From UBA11051 sp964390495 (GTDB lineage Bacteria; Armatimonadota; Zipacnadia; Zipacnadales; UBA11051), in assembly GCA_964390495.1 (NCBI GenBank), contig CAYMIN010000021.1, positions 1 through 64,000 of the forward strand: 64,000 nucleotides of DNA, read 5' to 3'. The translations under genes were made by a program, and so were the position numbers. Position 1 is the first letter of the stretch. Every line of letters begins with the position of its first letter. Shown piece after piece: positions 50,786 to 59,594 of this stretch. The notes under the pieces are model-generated. The model was not told where the DNA came from and ran no database searches. It worked only from the letters and a program-made list of their open reading frames with translations.

Positions 50786-51011
50786 GGTGGTGCGGCAGCA
50801 TACTCCTGCGCAGATACCGCATATCTGTACGCACATGCGACTAGCCAGACGCTCACACGCGGAACGCTAGCGTTTAGGGTTCGGCCAGGTCAGTCGTACC
50901 ACGGTTGACCATGTTATTGTGGAGATATATCTGGAGGGAAGCCCTTTTCTAGGGATGCAGGTATTGATGCTCGCAGATAAGTGATAGTGGCGGCTCTCGT
51001 ACATTCGGGAC
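50786..51011. other. Left inner flank of the island
   Basis: No gene. Contains a CAGATACCGCATATCTG inverted repeat at about 50812-50828. Confidence 0.4.
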
Positions 51012-52247
51012 TTACATTGGCACGACCGGGTCCACCGGCACCATCCCGATTCGCTGCATGAACTGCCCTCGCTCCGTCGGGTAGCAGCGACCGGCTTGTA
51101 TTCTGATCCATCGCCCCTGAATTGCCGCAATGGCGCTATTGATTTGGTTCTGGTTCCAGCCGTTGGGCATGAGTAAGGTGGATAGCCGTATTCTGCGTAT
51201 TCCAGGCTCGCGAAGCACAACCTGTAGGATGGCGAGCCCGGCAGTCAGGTTACCTGCGGTTACACACTGAGGGCGCTCCATTGCTCGCCTAAGCATCCAA
51301 GGGACGACGAAGCGATTATACAGCGCCAGACATCCAAGTAAGGAGCAAAAAACCGCCATTGTCAAGCAGGCGTAGGTCGCCCTGGGCAGGGACTTTGAGA
51401 CATACGCCTCAAGAGCAACGAACTCCGTCGGGATACCAGTTGCCGTAAGGAAGGAGGGGACGAACGACTGAAGCGTAACGTGTCCCGAGTAGTTGATGAC
51501 GATAGTTGCACATCCTACGTACGCACATATGCCTCCGAGAACAATGGTGCATAAGAAGTAGCTTGCCAGCGTCAGGGCCGATGCTGGGACCTGTGGCAAC
51601 TGTACCACGTGTAAGCCCACCACAACGCTTACCAAGAGCCCCACAAATGCGGCTACTGGGACCCAGATACTTGCAGCCATGCGGTCCGCCGCGACCTTCA
51701 CGCGCTCAGTAAGTAGGTGGATAAGCTTAAAGGAGATGCAGGTGCACCCCACCGCCGCCATGAGGACTGCTATTGATGCCCCCACAGGTCTTGGCAATAC
51801 CTCGTTGTACACGTCCAGGAGGTAAAACAGACCAGATGTCATGAACAGCAAAGTCACCACGGTTCTCCACAGAATGAAGCGCGCCCTGCTTCTGGGAGTG
51901 GGCTCTGGGATATCTCTGTCACGCAACTGCCGTGTTGGCAAGCTGGATATATCCCAAAGGGCTGCAACAACAAGGACAACACCCGACAAGACAGCAACAT
52001 CAAACAACCTGAGAGCAACTTGGTTGAGCGCACTGTGTTGTAGTACCAGAATGGCGAGGAAAGACAGCGTACTCACTGCAGCTATTAGCATCGCATGGTC
52101 GGCAAGCGTACGGAGGACCCGCTGCCTACGTTCTTCAGCGATGACTTCTATGGTGCTCGCCGCATAGGCAAAAGCGCATACGATGGCCAGCGCGAAGAAG
52201 AAGCCTGGTGACACAAAATGATTGAACAATGTTACTGCATCTAACAT
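51012..52247 (-). CDS. Island membrane protein with C-terminal helical tail
   Basis: A 411-residue polytopic protein from ATG 52247 (CGGAGGATC upstream). About 8 hydrophobic helices: SPGFFFALAIVCAFAYAAST, LIAAVSTLSFLAILVL, VLSGVVLVVAALW, VVTLLFMTSGLFYLLDV and others. The soluble C-terminal 75 residues (LAILQVVLREPGIRRIRLST ... ERGQFMQRIGM) look like a winged helix or a similar small domain. I do not recognise the family. Base composition is lower in GC than the neighbours by eye. It is the second gene of a two-gene unit in the att-like island. Confidence 0.6.
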   Translation of the reverse strand: MLDAVTLFNHFVSPGFFFALAIVCAFAYAASTIEVIAEERRQRVLRTLADHAMLIAAVSTLSFLAILVLQHSALNQVALRLFDVAVLSGVVLVVAALWDISSLPTRQLRDRDIPEPTPRSRARFILWRTVVTLLFMTSGLFYLLDVYNEVLPRPVGASIAVLMAAVGCTCISFKLIHLLTERVKVAADRMAASIWVPVAAFVGLLVSVVVGLHVVQLPQVPASALTLASYFLCTIVLGGICAYVGCATIVINYSGHVTLQSFVPSFLTATGIPTEFVALEAYVSKSLPRATYACLTMAVFCSLLGCLALYNRFVVPWMLRRAMERPQCVTAGNLTAGLAILQVVLREPGIRRIRLSTLLMPNGWNQNQINSAIAAIQGRWIRIQAGRCYPTERGQFMQRIGMVPVDPVVPM

Positions 52248-52270
52248 GTTGATCCTCCGCTTTGCAACTC

Positions 52271-52723
52271 CTAAGAAGGCGGAAGCGCAAGTAGGAGAGT
52301 GAACCACATCATGCCCGCCGCTAGCACGTAGCCGCCGACTATGAAGGCCGCGAAATATGGCGTGGTCCTCGCCTTCCTATCTACGTAAACGTATCTCAGT
52401 AGTAGAACTGCAAGAAAGAGGCCTAGTATGACCAAGAAGATCGGGATGGTCCATACCTCAGGGATTTCCTTTCCTTCTGTGTATGATCGATAGGGCGAAT
52501 TCGCTTGACACACCGCACCTGCATAGGTCCCCACCGCCCAAGTCGCTATTATCACACTGCCGTTAAGCCCGAGGTTGGCATAGTCAGGCCTCAAGTTGGC
52601 CCAGCCATCGCTGCCCATCCGTCTGTGTACATAGGCGCACCATTCGCACAATATGATTTTGAGGCCAGGGTGAGCAACCAGAGCGGCGACGAGTATCAGC
52701 AAGTACTGGAGATGCACAGCCAC
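52271..52723 (-). CDS. Island small membrane protein
   Basis: A 150-residue protein from GTG 52723, with AGGGAGGG 7 bp upstream. Helices at about 5-22 (LLILVAALVAHPGLKII), 53-70 (NGSVIIATWAVGTYAGAV), 92-110 (IPIFLVILGLFLAVLLL) and 124-145 (FAAFIVGGYVLAAGMMWFTL). An early CEWCAYVH motif could bind a metal. No family recognised. The gene precedes the 411-residue protein by 23 bp, so they are likely cotranscribed from the promoter at 52772-52801. Confidence 0.55.
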   Translation of the reverse strand: MAVHLQYLLILVAALVAHPGLKIILCEWCAYVHRRMGSDGWANLRPDYANLGLNGSVIIATWAVGTYAGAVCQANSPYRSYTEGKEIPEVWTIPIFLVILGLFLAVLLLRYVYVDRKARTTPYFAAFIVGGYVLAAGMMWFTLLLALPPS

Positions 52724-52771
52724 ACGGGAACCCTCCCTTTGGTCGCCCGGTCTGGCATGAGTATTGTGCAA

Positions 52772-52801
52772 ATACTATCATGACCAAAGCCGATTCGTCA
52801 A
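52772..52801 (-). promoter_or_regulatory. Putative promoter of the island genes
   Basis: Minus-strand TTGACG (52796-52801), 18-bp spacer, TAGTAT (52772-52777), about 40 bp ahead of the GTG start. Confidence 0.5.
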
Positions 52802-53170
52802 CTCCTAACGCCCGTGCGCCTCTATTACTGGGGCAGTATACATAAGTCGTGGGACAACCCGTGGGCAGGCATCGAGTCGTGTTTTGCACCTTCTGGAGTT
52901 GGGAGTACGTTCGCCTTACGCATGCCCGAGACCGTGGAATAGTGCACTTCTCTGGCGGGCTGGTAACGTCGCAATCGACCTCCGCCTCCCCCTGTTGCCC
53001 TACCTATCCAGAGACGATGATGATATGCCCAAGTTCACATGGTGGGTTCATATCTACCGTAGCGGCTCTGCACTTTGCAAGAAATAGATGCTACACCCGG
53101 ACGGCTTGGCGCAGCGGGGCCCGCAGCGGTTGGCTGCTAAGCCTGTACTCAACAGGTTTGCCGTTAGAGT
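52802..53170. other. Right inner flank of the island
   Basis: About 370 bp with no supportable gene and no repeat family. No integrase or transposase is seen anywhere in the island. Confidence 0.5.
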
Positions 53171-54249
53171 TCAAAGCGCCTGCGCAGCGGCACCTGGCGC
53201 TGGGCCTGATTATACCACCCCTGCGGCGCGTAGTCGTCAGTGTGCAGGTAGCAGCGCGCCTCGACACTATCGCTGCCGCCGGCGAAACTCAGCAGCCGCG
53301 ACATCGGCACTCCCTTACCTGCCCCCGAATGGTACTTGGTCAGGGCCGCGACGTTGATGAAAGTCACGCCCCATCGGCGCTCGATATGCGAGCGGTCCCC
53401 ATACGTGTCATCCGGGTGAGTGTGGGTGTGGCCGCCCAGCCACAGGTCTATGGCACCGGGATGCTGCTGCAGATAGTCGGTGAAGGCGGGGCTGTCCGGC
53501 TCGTCGCCGACGAAGTACAGATAGGAGGCGCCGATCGGGGCACCGTCCGGCAGCTCCGGGTGATGCTCGCTGTCGAACCAGCCGTGATAGCCGCCTTCGA
53601 CACCCTCCCAAGGCCCGGAAGCCACGGTGGTCTCCCGCAGCATGTGATGGTGGCAGGTGATGATGATCTTGTCGGGATTGGCCTCGATGGTATGCTTCCA
53701 CCACTCGAAGGTCTCGCGGGTGACTTTGCCCGCCGGATAGCCGCCACGCTCGGCGCGACCTGCGGGAGGTCCCCCGTCATTGCGGTCGCCCAGCATCAGA
53801 ATCAGCAGGTTGCCGATGCTGATGGTGTAGCGCTCCCAGGTGCCGGCCACCGGATAGGGGCGCAGGTCATTGTGCACGCCGGAGGTTGCGGGATTGCGGC
53901 CGAGCGGGTCAACCCACTTGCGGAACCACCCCTGGGTCGGCTCGCCGGGGCAACTGGCGTCATGATTGCCCAGGAGGTTGTAGCAGTGCTCGCGCCGGTG
54001 CAGCTTGGTGGCGGCGAACTGCCGCACGACCTCTTCGCCGTGTTCGTCTTGCGGCGAGTCCTGCCGGCCGGAGAGGTCGCCCAGGTGCAGCATGATATCC
54101 CATGCAAACGGCGGGCCGCCCTGATCGCCGCCGAATTCGCTTTGGCGGATGGCCTCGGCGAGGCTCTCGCGCCCGTGCTGGATGTCGGTATGGACATGCG
54201 AGCACCCGCACGCCCAGAGGTTGAAGGTAGCCAAATCGCGTATCCCCAT
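53164..54249 (-). CDS. Metallophosphoesterase with att-like 3' end
   Basis: A 361-residue calcineurin-like phosphoesterase from ATG 54249 (AGGAAG upstream). Metal motifs: GCSHVHTD, LHLGDLSG, LLGNHDAS, TCHHHML and GGHTHTHPDD. No signal peptide is evident; the family hydrolyses phosphoesters. The last 50 bases lie in a direct repeat shared with 50736-50785. The current C-terminus is RRRFEL. The left copy would give RRRFEFDQ plus stop, so an element inserted at the 3' end seems to have replaced the last residues while keeping the gene whole. A longer in-frame N-terminus lies in repeat DNA and is rejected. Confidence 0.85.
   Translation of the reverse strand: MGIRDLATFNLWACGCSHVHTDIQHGRESLAEAIRQSEFGGDQGGPPFAWDIMLHLGDLSGRQDSPQDEHGEEVVRQFAATKLHRREHCYNLLGNHDASCPGEPTQGWFRKWVDPLGRNPATSGVHNDLRPYPVAGTWERYTISIGNLLILMLGDRNDGGPPAGRAERGGYPAGKVTRETFEWWKHTIEANPDKIIITCHHHMLRETTVASGPWEGVEGGYHGWFDSEHHPELPDGAPIGASYLYFVGDEPDSPAFTDYLQQHPGAIDLWLGGHTHTHPDDTYGDRSHIERRWGVTFINVAALTKYHSGAGKGVPMSRLLSFAGGSDSVEARCYLHTDDYAPQGWYNQAQRQVPLRRRFEL
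53171..53220. repeat. attR-like 50-bp direct repeat (right)
   Basis: Identical to 50736-50785 and part of the coding 3' end of the metallophosphoesterase gene. Confidence 0.9.
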
Positions 54250-54252
54250 TTC

Positions 54253-54365
54253 TTCCTGGAGGACAGGCTTCCTAGCCTGACCATGTCGTCTAGCTTGGTC
54301 GCGACAGGCAAGGCTGTCTGTCGCGGCTGGTGGCAACGGCTGTCGGGCTGGAAGCCCGACCTACG
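54253..54365. repeat. Family G and E elements
   Basis: GAGGACAGGCTTCCTAGCCT, CGACAGGCAAGGCTGTCTGT and GTCGGGCTGGAAGCCCGACC, directly before the metallophosphoesterase start. The stretch to 54588 shows no other gene. Confidence 0.7.
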
Positions 54366-54588
54366 CGGGGATTGTTGGGCGTGGCGCGGGCGCACCAACG
54401 CCGGCCCCACTTGACCCAGTCTTGGGCGGCTAGACACGATGGCGGTCTCGGTGCAAATTGCTTCGCCGGCGGAGAGGGTGATTCCTGCCCGGCCGGCCAA
54501 GGAACAGCTAGGCGCTGGGGAGAAATGGCTAACAGCAACGTCGGCGCCGCGGATGCCCACTGCGCCAACCGAAAGGAGTGGCATCGCT

Positions 54589-56103
54589 ATGTCCACAGGT
54601 GCGCGTCCCAATGTCGTGCTCTTCGTCACCGACCAGGCTCGGGCCAAAGATACCGGCTACTGGGGCAATCCGCTGATCCGGACGCCCAACACCGACTTGG
54701 TGGCCGCGCAGGGGGCCGGGCTGCGCTGGTGTTTCGTCCAGAATCCCGTCAGCACGCCCAGCCGGGTGGCAATGGCCTCGGGATGGTACTGCCATGTCAA
54801 CGGCCATCGCACCATGCACCACATGCTGAGGCGCGATGAGCCGAATTTGCTGCGCTACTTCAAGGAGGCCGGCTACTACGTGTGGTGGGGCGGCAAAAAC
54901 GATATGCTCAACGAGCAGGTCATCCCCCTGTCGTGTCACGAGCGGGTCGTCGGCACCGGCGGACGAGAAACCGTCAGCGAGGGCCCGTGGCAGCCCGGCG
55001 ACCGGCTCTATCACACCTTCCTGTGGGGCGAGATGCCGGAAAACTTCGGCCCCTCGTTGAGCGATGACTATGTGGCCCAGCAGGCCGCCGAGTTCATCAC
55101 CGAGCCGCCGCAGGAGCCGTTTTTCATGCTCGTCAACCAGACCTTCCCCCATCCGCCTTATGCCGTGGCGGAGCCGTACTTTTCGATGTACAGTCGGGAA
55201 CAGGTGCCCTTCCCGATCCGCCCGCCGGAGAACTTCGCCGGCAAGCCGAAGATCCTGCAGATGGTGCATCAGCGGATGCGGATGGACGAAGTCAGCGATG
55301 CCGAGCTGCGCGAGATCGTGGCGGTGTACTGGGGCATGATCACCAAGACCGACCGCAACCTCGGCTGGGTGCTCGAGGCGTTGCAGGACAGCGGCCGCTG
55401 GGATAACACCGTCATCGTGGTGACCTCCGACCACGGCGACTTCGCGGGCGACTATCAGTCAACCGAGAAGATGCAAAACACCTTCGAGGACTGCCTGACC
55501 AATGTGCCCTTGGCGATGCGGGTGCCGGGCTGTGAGCCGTTGGGCAAGCCCGCGGAGGCGCTGGTCGAGATGATTGACCTGCTGCCGACTTTGGCCGAGG
55601 CCTGCGGTGTGGAGCTGGGCCATACCCACTTCGGCAAATCGCTGCTGCCCGTGCTGCGCGGAGATACCGACGCGCATAGAGAATATGTCTTCTCCGAGGG
55701 CGGGGCGCTGAAAGACGAGGTCCACACCCATGAGACCGACCGGCCGCATGAGAACATCTACTGGTCGCGCCCGGCGCTGCAATTCAATCAGCCGGAGGTC
55801 CACGGCAAGGCGGTGATGGTGCGCTCGCATGAGTGGAAATACGTCCGGCGGCTCTACGACACCGACGAGCTGTACGATCTCAAGCGCGACCCGGACGAGG
55901 TCCATAACCTGATCGCGGACCCGGCGTATGAAGGCGTCATAGCGGAGATGACGGCGGTGCTGGCGGATTGGTTCATCGAGACCGGCGACGAGGTGCCGTG
56001 GCGCTGGGACCTGCGGACTAGCAAGGAGCCGCACCCGGAATGGTCGGCGGCGGCGGCCCGGCACGGCTTCGTCAGCGATGCCGAGGCGGAGCCGGGGGGC
56101 TAG
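54589..56103 (+). CDS. Sulfatase with Ser-type formylglycine motif
   Basis: A 504-residue sulfatase. I chose ATG 54589 (AAAGGAGTG upstream) since NVVLFVTDQARAKDTGYWGN follows at once. The signature S55-T-P-S-R59 is the Ser-type motif, which needs an anSME-like radical SAM enzyme to make formylglycine; none is in this window. Other motifs: LFQ-type metal strand VTDQ, NTVIVVTSDHGDFAGDY, and a C-terminal region typical of the family (YDLKRDPDEVHNLIADPAYE). No signal peptide was seen. Its stop overlaps that of the convergent DUF3604 gene in a CTAG. Confidence 0.9.
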   Translation: MSTGARPNVVLFVTDQARAKDTGYWGNPLIRTPNTDLVAAQGAGLRWCFVQNPVSTPSRVAMASGWYCHVNGHRTMHHMLRRDEPNLLRYFKEAGYYVWWGGKNDMLNEQVIPLSCHERVVGTGGRETVSEGPWQPGDRLYHTFLWGEMPENFGPSLSDDYVAQQAAEFITEPPQEPFFMLVNQTFPHPPYAVAEPYFSMYSREQVPFPIRPPENFAGKPKILQMVHQRMRMDEVSDAELREIVAVYWGMITKTDRNLGWVLEALQDSGRWDNTVIVVTSDHGDFAGDYQSTEKMQNTFEDCLTNVPLAMRVPGCEPLGKPAEALVEMIDLLPTLAEACGVELGHTHFGKSLLPVLRGDTDAHREYVFSEGGALKDEVHTHETDRPHENIYWSRPALQFNQPEVHGKAVMVRSHEWKYVRRLYDTDELYDLKRDPDEVHNLIADPAYEGVIAEMTAVLADWFIETGDEVPWRWDLRTSKEPHPEWSAAAARHGFVSDAEAEPGG

Positions 56104-57602
56104 GTTTCAGCCTCGACCCACACCGGGCTGGACCAGGCCATCTGGCCGTTGCTCTGGATGACGCGGATGATGTAGAAATCGGTGCCCGCATCGCCCGCCG
56201 CATCGTCCGTCCACGTGAACTCGCAGGTGTATGACGCCGGCACCACCAGCCGGTGGAATAGCACCGCCTCCTCAGTGAACTCGCCCACGAAGTGACTCGA
56301 GCTGCTTTCCATCAGGTCGGCCAGCGTGTGCTCGTAGTGCAGATCATAAGGCTGGCTCAGGGCCAGGCTGACCTTCGTCTCCGGCGCGCCGTCAATCTCC
56401 AGGATTACCCCCTTGGTCGGGTCCTCGTTGAAGGCCTGATGGCGCGAGGTGAAGGAGGTAAAGGTCAAGCCGCCGGTGGTGAGGTCGCGGAAGGTATCGC
56501 GGCGGTCGTCGTCACAGGGGCCGGACTGGATGATCGGCGTGGCCTTGAGCAGCTTGCCGCCGCTGAGCTTGATCTCACCGGCCCAGTCGCAGGTGCGGGC
56601 CATATCTAAAGCCGTCCAGGGACCCCAGCCCCAGCGCAGGCGCAGCTTGCAGCGCCCGCCGGCGAAGGCGTCCTGCGGCAGCACCGTGGCGACGCGCTCG
56701 GTATGCACCACGCGGCCGTTTTTCAGCACCTCGACGGTGTCAATCTCATCCATTGCCTCGACCTTGACCCGCAGCTCGCGCTGGGTGTCGAAGGCGATTT
56801 CCGAGCCCATTGGCTGATCGTTGAGATGAAAGTCAAGGATGATGCGGTCGCCGGTGATGGCGTAGGTGCGGCGGGCCAGCAGGGCCTCCCAGATGCCCTC
56901 GCGGGTCAGCTCGGTGGCCCAGACGGCGGCCAGGCCCTCGCCCCACGCGCCGGGGCAGGCGAAGTGGTCATCGCTGCCGGCGACTAAGCCGAAGCGGAAG
57001 CCCTGCAGCAGCGCCTGCAGGACGGTGCCCTTGGTGGCGCGGCCACCGAGGCTGTGGCGGATCATCGGCTCCAGCCCGCGGTCGTCGAAGCAGTTGCCAT
57101 GCTCGGAGAAGGTCTCGCAGATGGGGCAGGCCGCCTGCGGAAAGCGCTCCCAGGTGATGCCGCGCCAGTACTTGCCATAGGCGGCATGATGCGGGCAGAG
57201 AATCGCGCCGTAGGGCTTGGCCTGCTCGGCCAGCGCCTCGACCGAATCAACGAAGAATAGCTCGCTGGCGTCGCCGGGGAAGATGATGCAGTAGTCGCCG
57301 CAGTCGCTGGAATGCCACTCATAGCCGTTGAAGGTGACGAACCGGCCGGGCCGGTAGGTGTCGCGGTTCATGGCCTGGACTTGCGGCCAGCTCTGCTTGT
57401 GTACCGCGAAGCCGTCGGTGAATTTTTTGTGCTTGCCCTGGGGCATCACGGGTATGTCATGCCATTGTGAGTGGCCCGTGAAGGCGCAGAAGTCCAGGTG
57501 CTCCTGGGCGATGTCGAAGCTGCGCTGGAGGCTGCCCTGGGCCAGGCCGACGGCGTTGTGACTGTGCAGATCGCCGAAGTAAACGGTGTAATCTTGAGTC
57601 AC
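56100..57602 (-). CDS. DUF3604 PHP-like hydrolase
   Basis: A 500-residue protein from GTG 57602 (AAGGAGG upstream). YFGDLHSHNAVG (H13, H15) and FCAFTGHSQWHDIPV give the N-terminal metal motif. HHAAYGKYWRG and GLVAGSDDHFACPGAWGEGLA follow, and then a C-terminal beta domain (about 330-500). DUF3604 is a PHP-related family linked to polysaccharide-active gene clusters. Its 3' end overlaps the sulfatase stop by three bases, both genes ending in CTAG. Confidence 0.8.
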   Translation of the reverse strand: MTQDYTVYFGDLHSHNAVGLAQGSLQRSFDIAQEHLDFCAFTGHSQWHDIPVMPQGKHKKFTDGFAVHKQSWPQVQAMNRDTYRPGRFVTFNGYEWHSSDCGDYCIIFPGDASELFFVDSVEALAEQAKPYGAILCPHHAAYGKYWRGITWERFPQAACPICETFSEHGNCFDDRGLEPMIRHSLGGRATKGTVLQALLQGFRFGLVAGSDDHFACPGAWGEGLAAVWATELTREGIWEALLARRTYAITGDRIILDFHLNDQPMGSEIAFDTQRELRVKVEAMDEIDTVEVLKNGRVVHTERVATVLPQDAFAGGRCKLRLRWGWGPWTALDMARTCDWAGEIKLSGGKLLKATPIIQSGPCDDDRRDTFRDLTTGGLTFTSFTSRHQAFNEDPTKGVILEIDGAPETKVSLALSQPYDLHYEHTLADLMESSSSHFVGEFTEEAVLFHRLVVPASYTCEFTWTDDAAGDAGTDFYIIRVIQSNGQMAWSSPVWVEAET

Positions 57603-57655
57603 GGTGGCTGTCCTCCTTAGGTGTGGGTCTATAGATGGCTCGCAACTGCATCGTG

Positions 57656-57870
57656 CAACGGCGGGCCTCACCCTAGCCCTCTCCCGCAAGCGGGAGAGGG
57701 AACAACGGCAGCAACACGGGCGCATCCACGCGGCCTACAACGGCGGGCCTCACCCTAGCCCTCTCCCGCAAGCGGGAGAGGGAACAACAGCAACAACACG
57801 CGCGCATCGTATGCGCCTATACATGAGCGAGCGTTAAGCAGGGGACGGTCCCTTTTAGGGACTGTCCCCT
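57656..57870. repeat. Two tandem family A units, then F
   Basis: GGCGGGCCTCACCCTAGCCC units start at about 57659 and 57739 (80-bp period) with the same GCAAGC loop. GACGGTCCCTTTTAGGGACT follows at 57843. Confidence 0.85.
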
Positions 57871-57924
57871 GAGTAAGTTCCCTGGCCGCTGCGGCTCAGC
57901 AGCAGCACTCCGTCAGACCAGGGC

Positions 57925-58452
57925 TCAGCCCTCGATCGTCCACTGCTCCTGCTCGAAATACCAGGCTTCGGGGTCCTCCAGGTACTGCTGGCCGTCGGCC
58001 AAAAGCTTCAGGTGCCCGCGCTCCTGCTCGACCAGATAATCGAATAGGTCCCTCTGCTCGTCATCAGCCGCCTGCTCAGCCCCGCCCTGGTACAGAGCAA
58101 TGCTGCGGCGCTCCATCTCCATGGCGTGCTCATAGACATCGTGCAGGTCCTCAGCCGCCGGCGTGCCACCGGCGAGATCGGCTCTCGCCTTCTCGAAGAT
58201 CTCCCTGGCCGTACTCATCAGCGAGTAGCCCTGCTCCCGGATGCTCGCCGCCGCAGGCCGGGTGCCGCCGCCCGCAACGGCGTCATAGTACTGCTCCACG
58301 ATGCGGGCGTGCTGCTGCTCCTGCTCGGCAAGGGCGCTGAAAGTGTTCTTGGCCAGCGGATTCTGCGCCTGCTCCGCCGCCATCTCATAGTACTGCTCGC
58401 CGTCCTGCTCCAGCTTGATCGCGTCCTGCAATATCTCCGAAAGCTCAGACAT
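57925..58452 (-). CDS. Rubrerythrin/ferritin-like diiron protein
   Basis: A 175-residue four-helix protein. Di-iron motifs are spread over the four helices: KLEQDGEQYYEMAAEQ, EQEQQHARIVEQYYD (E-x-x-H), YEHAMEMERRSIALYQ and LVEQERGHLKLLADG (E-x-x-H). This matches rubrerythrin-type ferritin-like proteins without a rubredoxin tail. It probably handles peroxide or iron. CAGGAGGCT lies before the ATG. A single gene with no obvious partner. Confidence 0.8.
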   Translation of the reverse strand: MSELSEILQDAIKLEQDGEQYYEMAAEQAQNPLAKNTFSALAEQEQQHARIVEQYYDAVAGGGTRPAAASIREQGYSLMSTAREIFEKARADLAGGTPAAEDLHDVYEHAMEMERRSIALYQGGAEQAADDEQRDLFDYLVEQERGHLKLLADGQQYLEDPEAWYFEQEQWTIEG

Positions 58453-58665
58453 TGTAAGCCTCCTGGTGGCCTCTGGTGGGGACGAGTTATCGGATCGCTT
58501 CTGCGCTGAGACGATTGTCCACCACTATTGTTCGCCGGAGCAAAACGAAATCCTCTCTACCAAAAGGGACCCCTTTCTGCCAGGAAAAACCCCTTTCTGC
58601 CGGTGGAACGGCTTTCTCCAGCAAGTGTTTGGCTCTGCCCTCGCTCCAGCCAAAGAGCCACAACC
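58453..58665. other. Gap without a gene
   Basis: No gene. AAAAGGGACCCCTTT and AGGAAAAACCCCTTTCTGCC near 58560-58595 are weakly palindromic. Confidence 0.3.
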
Positions 58666-59004
58666 TCATTGGGAAGCATGTGGAGATGACCACTTGTCCG
58701 CTGCAGGGCTGGCAGTGAATGTGGCGGGGCCTGGGCTGAGCGAGATCTTGACATCCAAGCCGACGGCATGGGCGAACCGCACGACCTGATATATAGTGGT
58801 ATTCTCAGGCGTGTTCAGGAATTTGGTGACGTACTGCGGCGATACGCCCAGGCGCTGGGCGAGTTCCTTTCGCTTCATCCCCTGCCGCTCCATCGCAGCA
58901 CAGATGCTGTCCGTGATCTCGAGCAGCAGCCGGTATGCAGTATAGTCCGGCTCATCCTGATACTTACGCTTCAATTTCTGATAGACGTTGCCTGTGCGCG
59001 ACAT
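58666..59004 (-). CDS. HigA-like XRE antitoxin
   Basis: A 112-residue protein from ATG 59004. The XRE helix-turn-helix is at about 40-95 (KRKELAQRLGVSPQYVTKFL ... TIYQVVRFAHAVGLDVKISL), with a Ser/Ala-rich tail. It lies 25 bp after the RelE-superfamily toxin, the reversed HigBA order in which the toxin comes first. It would neutralise the toxin and bind the AAACCTATAGGTTT-type operators upstream. Confidence 0.85.
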   Translation of the reverse strand: MSRTGNVYQKLKRKYQDEPDYTAYRLLLEITDSICAAMERQGMKRKELAQRLGVSPQYVTKFLNTPENTTIYQVVRFAHAVGLDVKISLSPGPATFTASPAADKWSSPHASQ

Positions 59005-59029
59005 GGCCACATCACCCTGCCTTCTGGAC

Positions 59030-59410
59030 TCACCCGCGGCCAAAAGTCTCTTGGTACTCGGCGCGCAAGTTAAGAGCCCTGGCTAGCTCATTCTCCGGAG
59101 TAGCATCGCTCTTCTTGATGAAGCCGTGGGTCAGGACCACAATGCCCTCGCCGGCGTAGAAAGCCATGATACGAACCTGGCCTGACTTGATCTCGAAAAG
59201 ATTGCTCTCGCCCTTGATTGAGCGGAACTTCTCGCGATTCCGCGTCGGTCCGCGTTGGGCCAGCATCTCAATCTGTACAATCACCTTCATTTGGCTGGCG
59301 GACGGCAGCGTCAATAGGAATTCGGCAACCTCGCTGAGGTCTTTCTGATGTCGTCGTATGGCTCGGACTTCAAACGCCGGGCCTGAATCGAGCACCTCAT
59401 AGTCAATCAT
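59030..59410 (-). CDS. HigB/Gp49-like toxin
   Basis: A 126-residue RelE-superfamily toxin of the phage Gp49-like type. It starts at ATG 59410. Key features: RNREKFRSIKGESNLFEIKS and VRIMAFYAGEGIVVLTHGFI followed by KKSDATPENELARALNL. These are the family's conserved core, which cleaves translated mRNA. The toxin-first order and the HTH partner define a type II pair. A Met six codons upstream of the chosen start is possible. Confidence 0.85.
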   Translation of the reverse strand: MIDYEVLDSGPAFEVRAIRRHQKDLSEVAEFLLTLPSASQMKVIVQIEMLAQRGPTRNREKFRSIKGESNLFEIKSGQVRIMAFYAGEGIVVLTHGFIKKSDATPENELARALNLRAEYQETFGRG

Positions 59411-59472
59411 GGTGGGCCACATTTCCACTATGAGGCGCTAGCTACCTTCACTACTCAATCGGCAAACGCCAG

Positions 59473-59521
59473 TAAACCTTTAGGTTAAGTTCGTGTGGAG
59501 GATTATAAACCTATAGGTTTA
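59473..59521. promoter_or_regulatory. Two palindromic operators of the toxin-antitoxin pair
   Basis: TAAACCTTTAGGTTA (59473-59487) and the perfect palindrome TAAACCTATAGGTTTA (59506-59521), upstream of the toxin and 33 bp apart. Confidence 0.75.
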
Positions 59522-59594
59522 TTGGTGTCAAGAGCCGGGGCAAGGCGAACTGCACAGCCGGCAGTCTCTTGATAGGCCGTGGGGCACGACGCGC

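Noticed and set aside
50786..53170. Insertion sequence
   Set aside because: No transposase or terminal inverted repeats; the flanking repeat is a 50-bp perfect direct repeat, too long for a target-site duplication.
52849..54414. Long + strand open frame across the island flank and the phosphoesterase
   Set aside because: It is antisense to a gene with clear metal motifs and has no recognisable domain.
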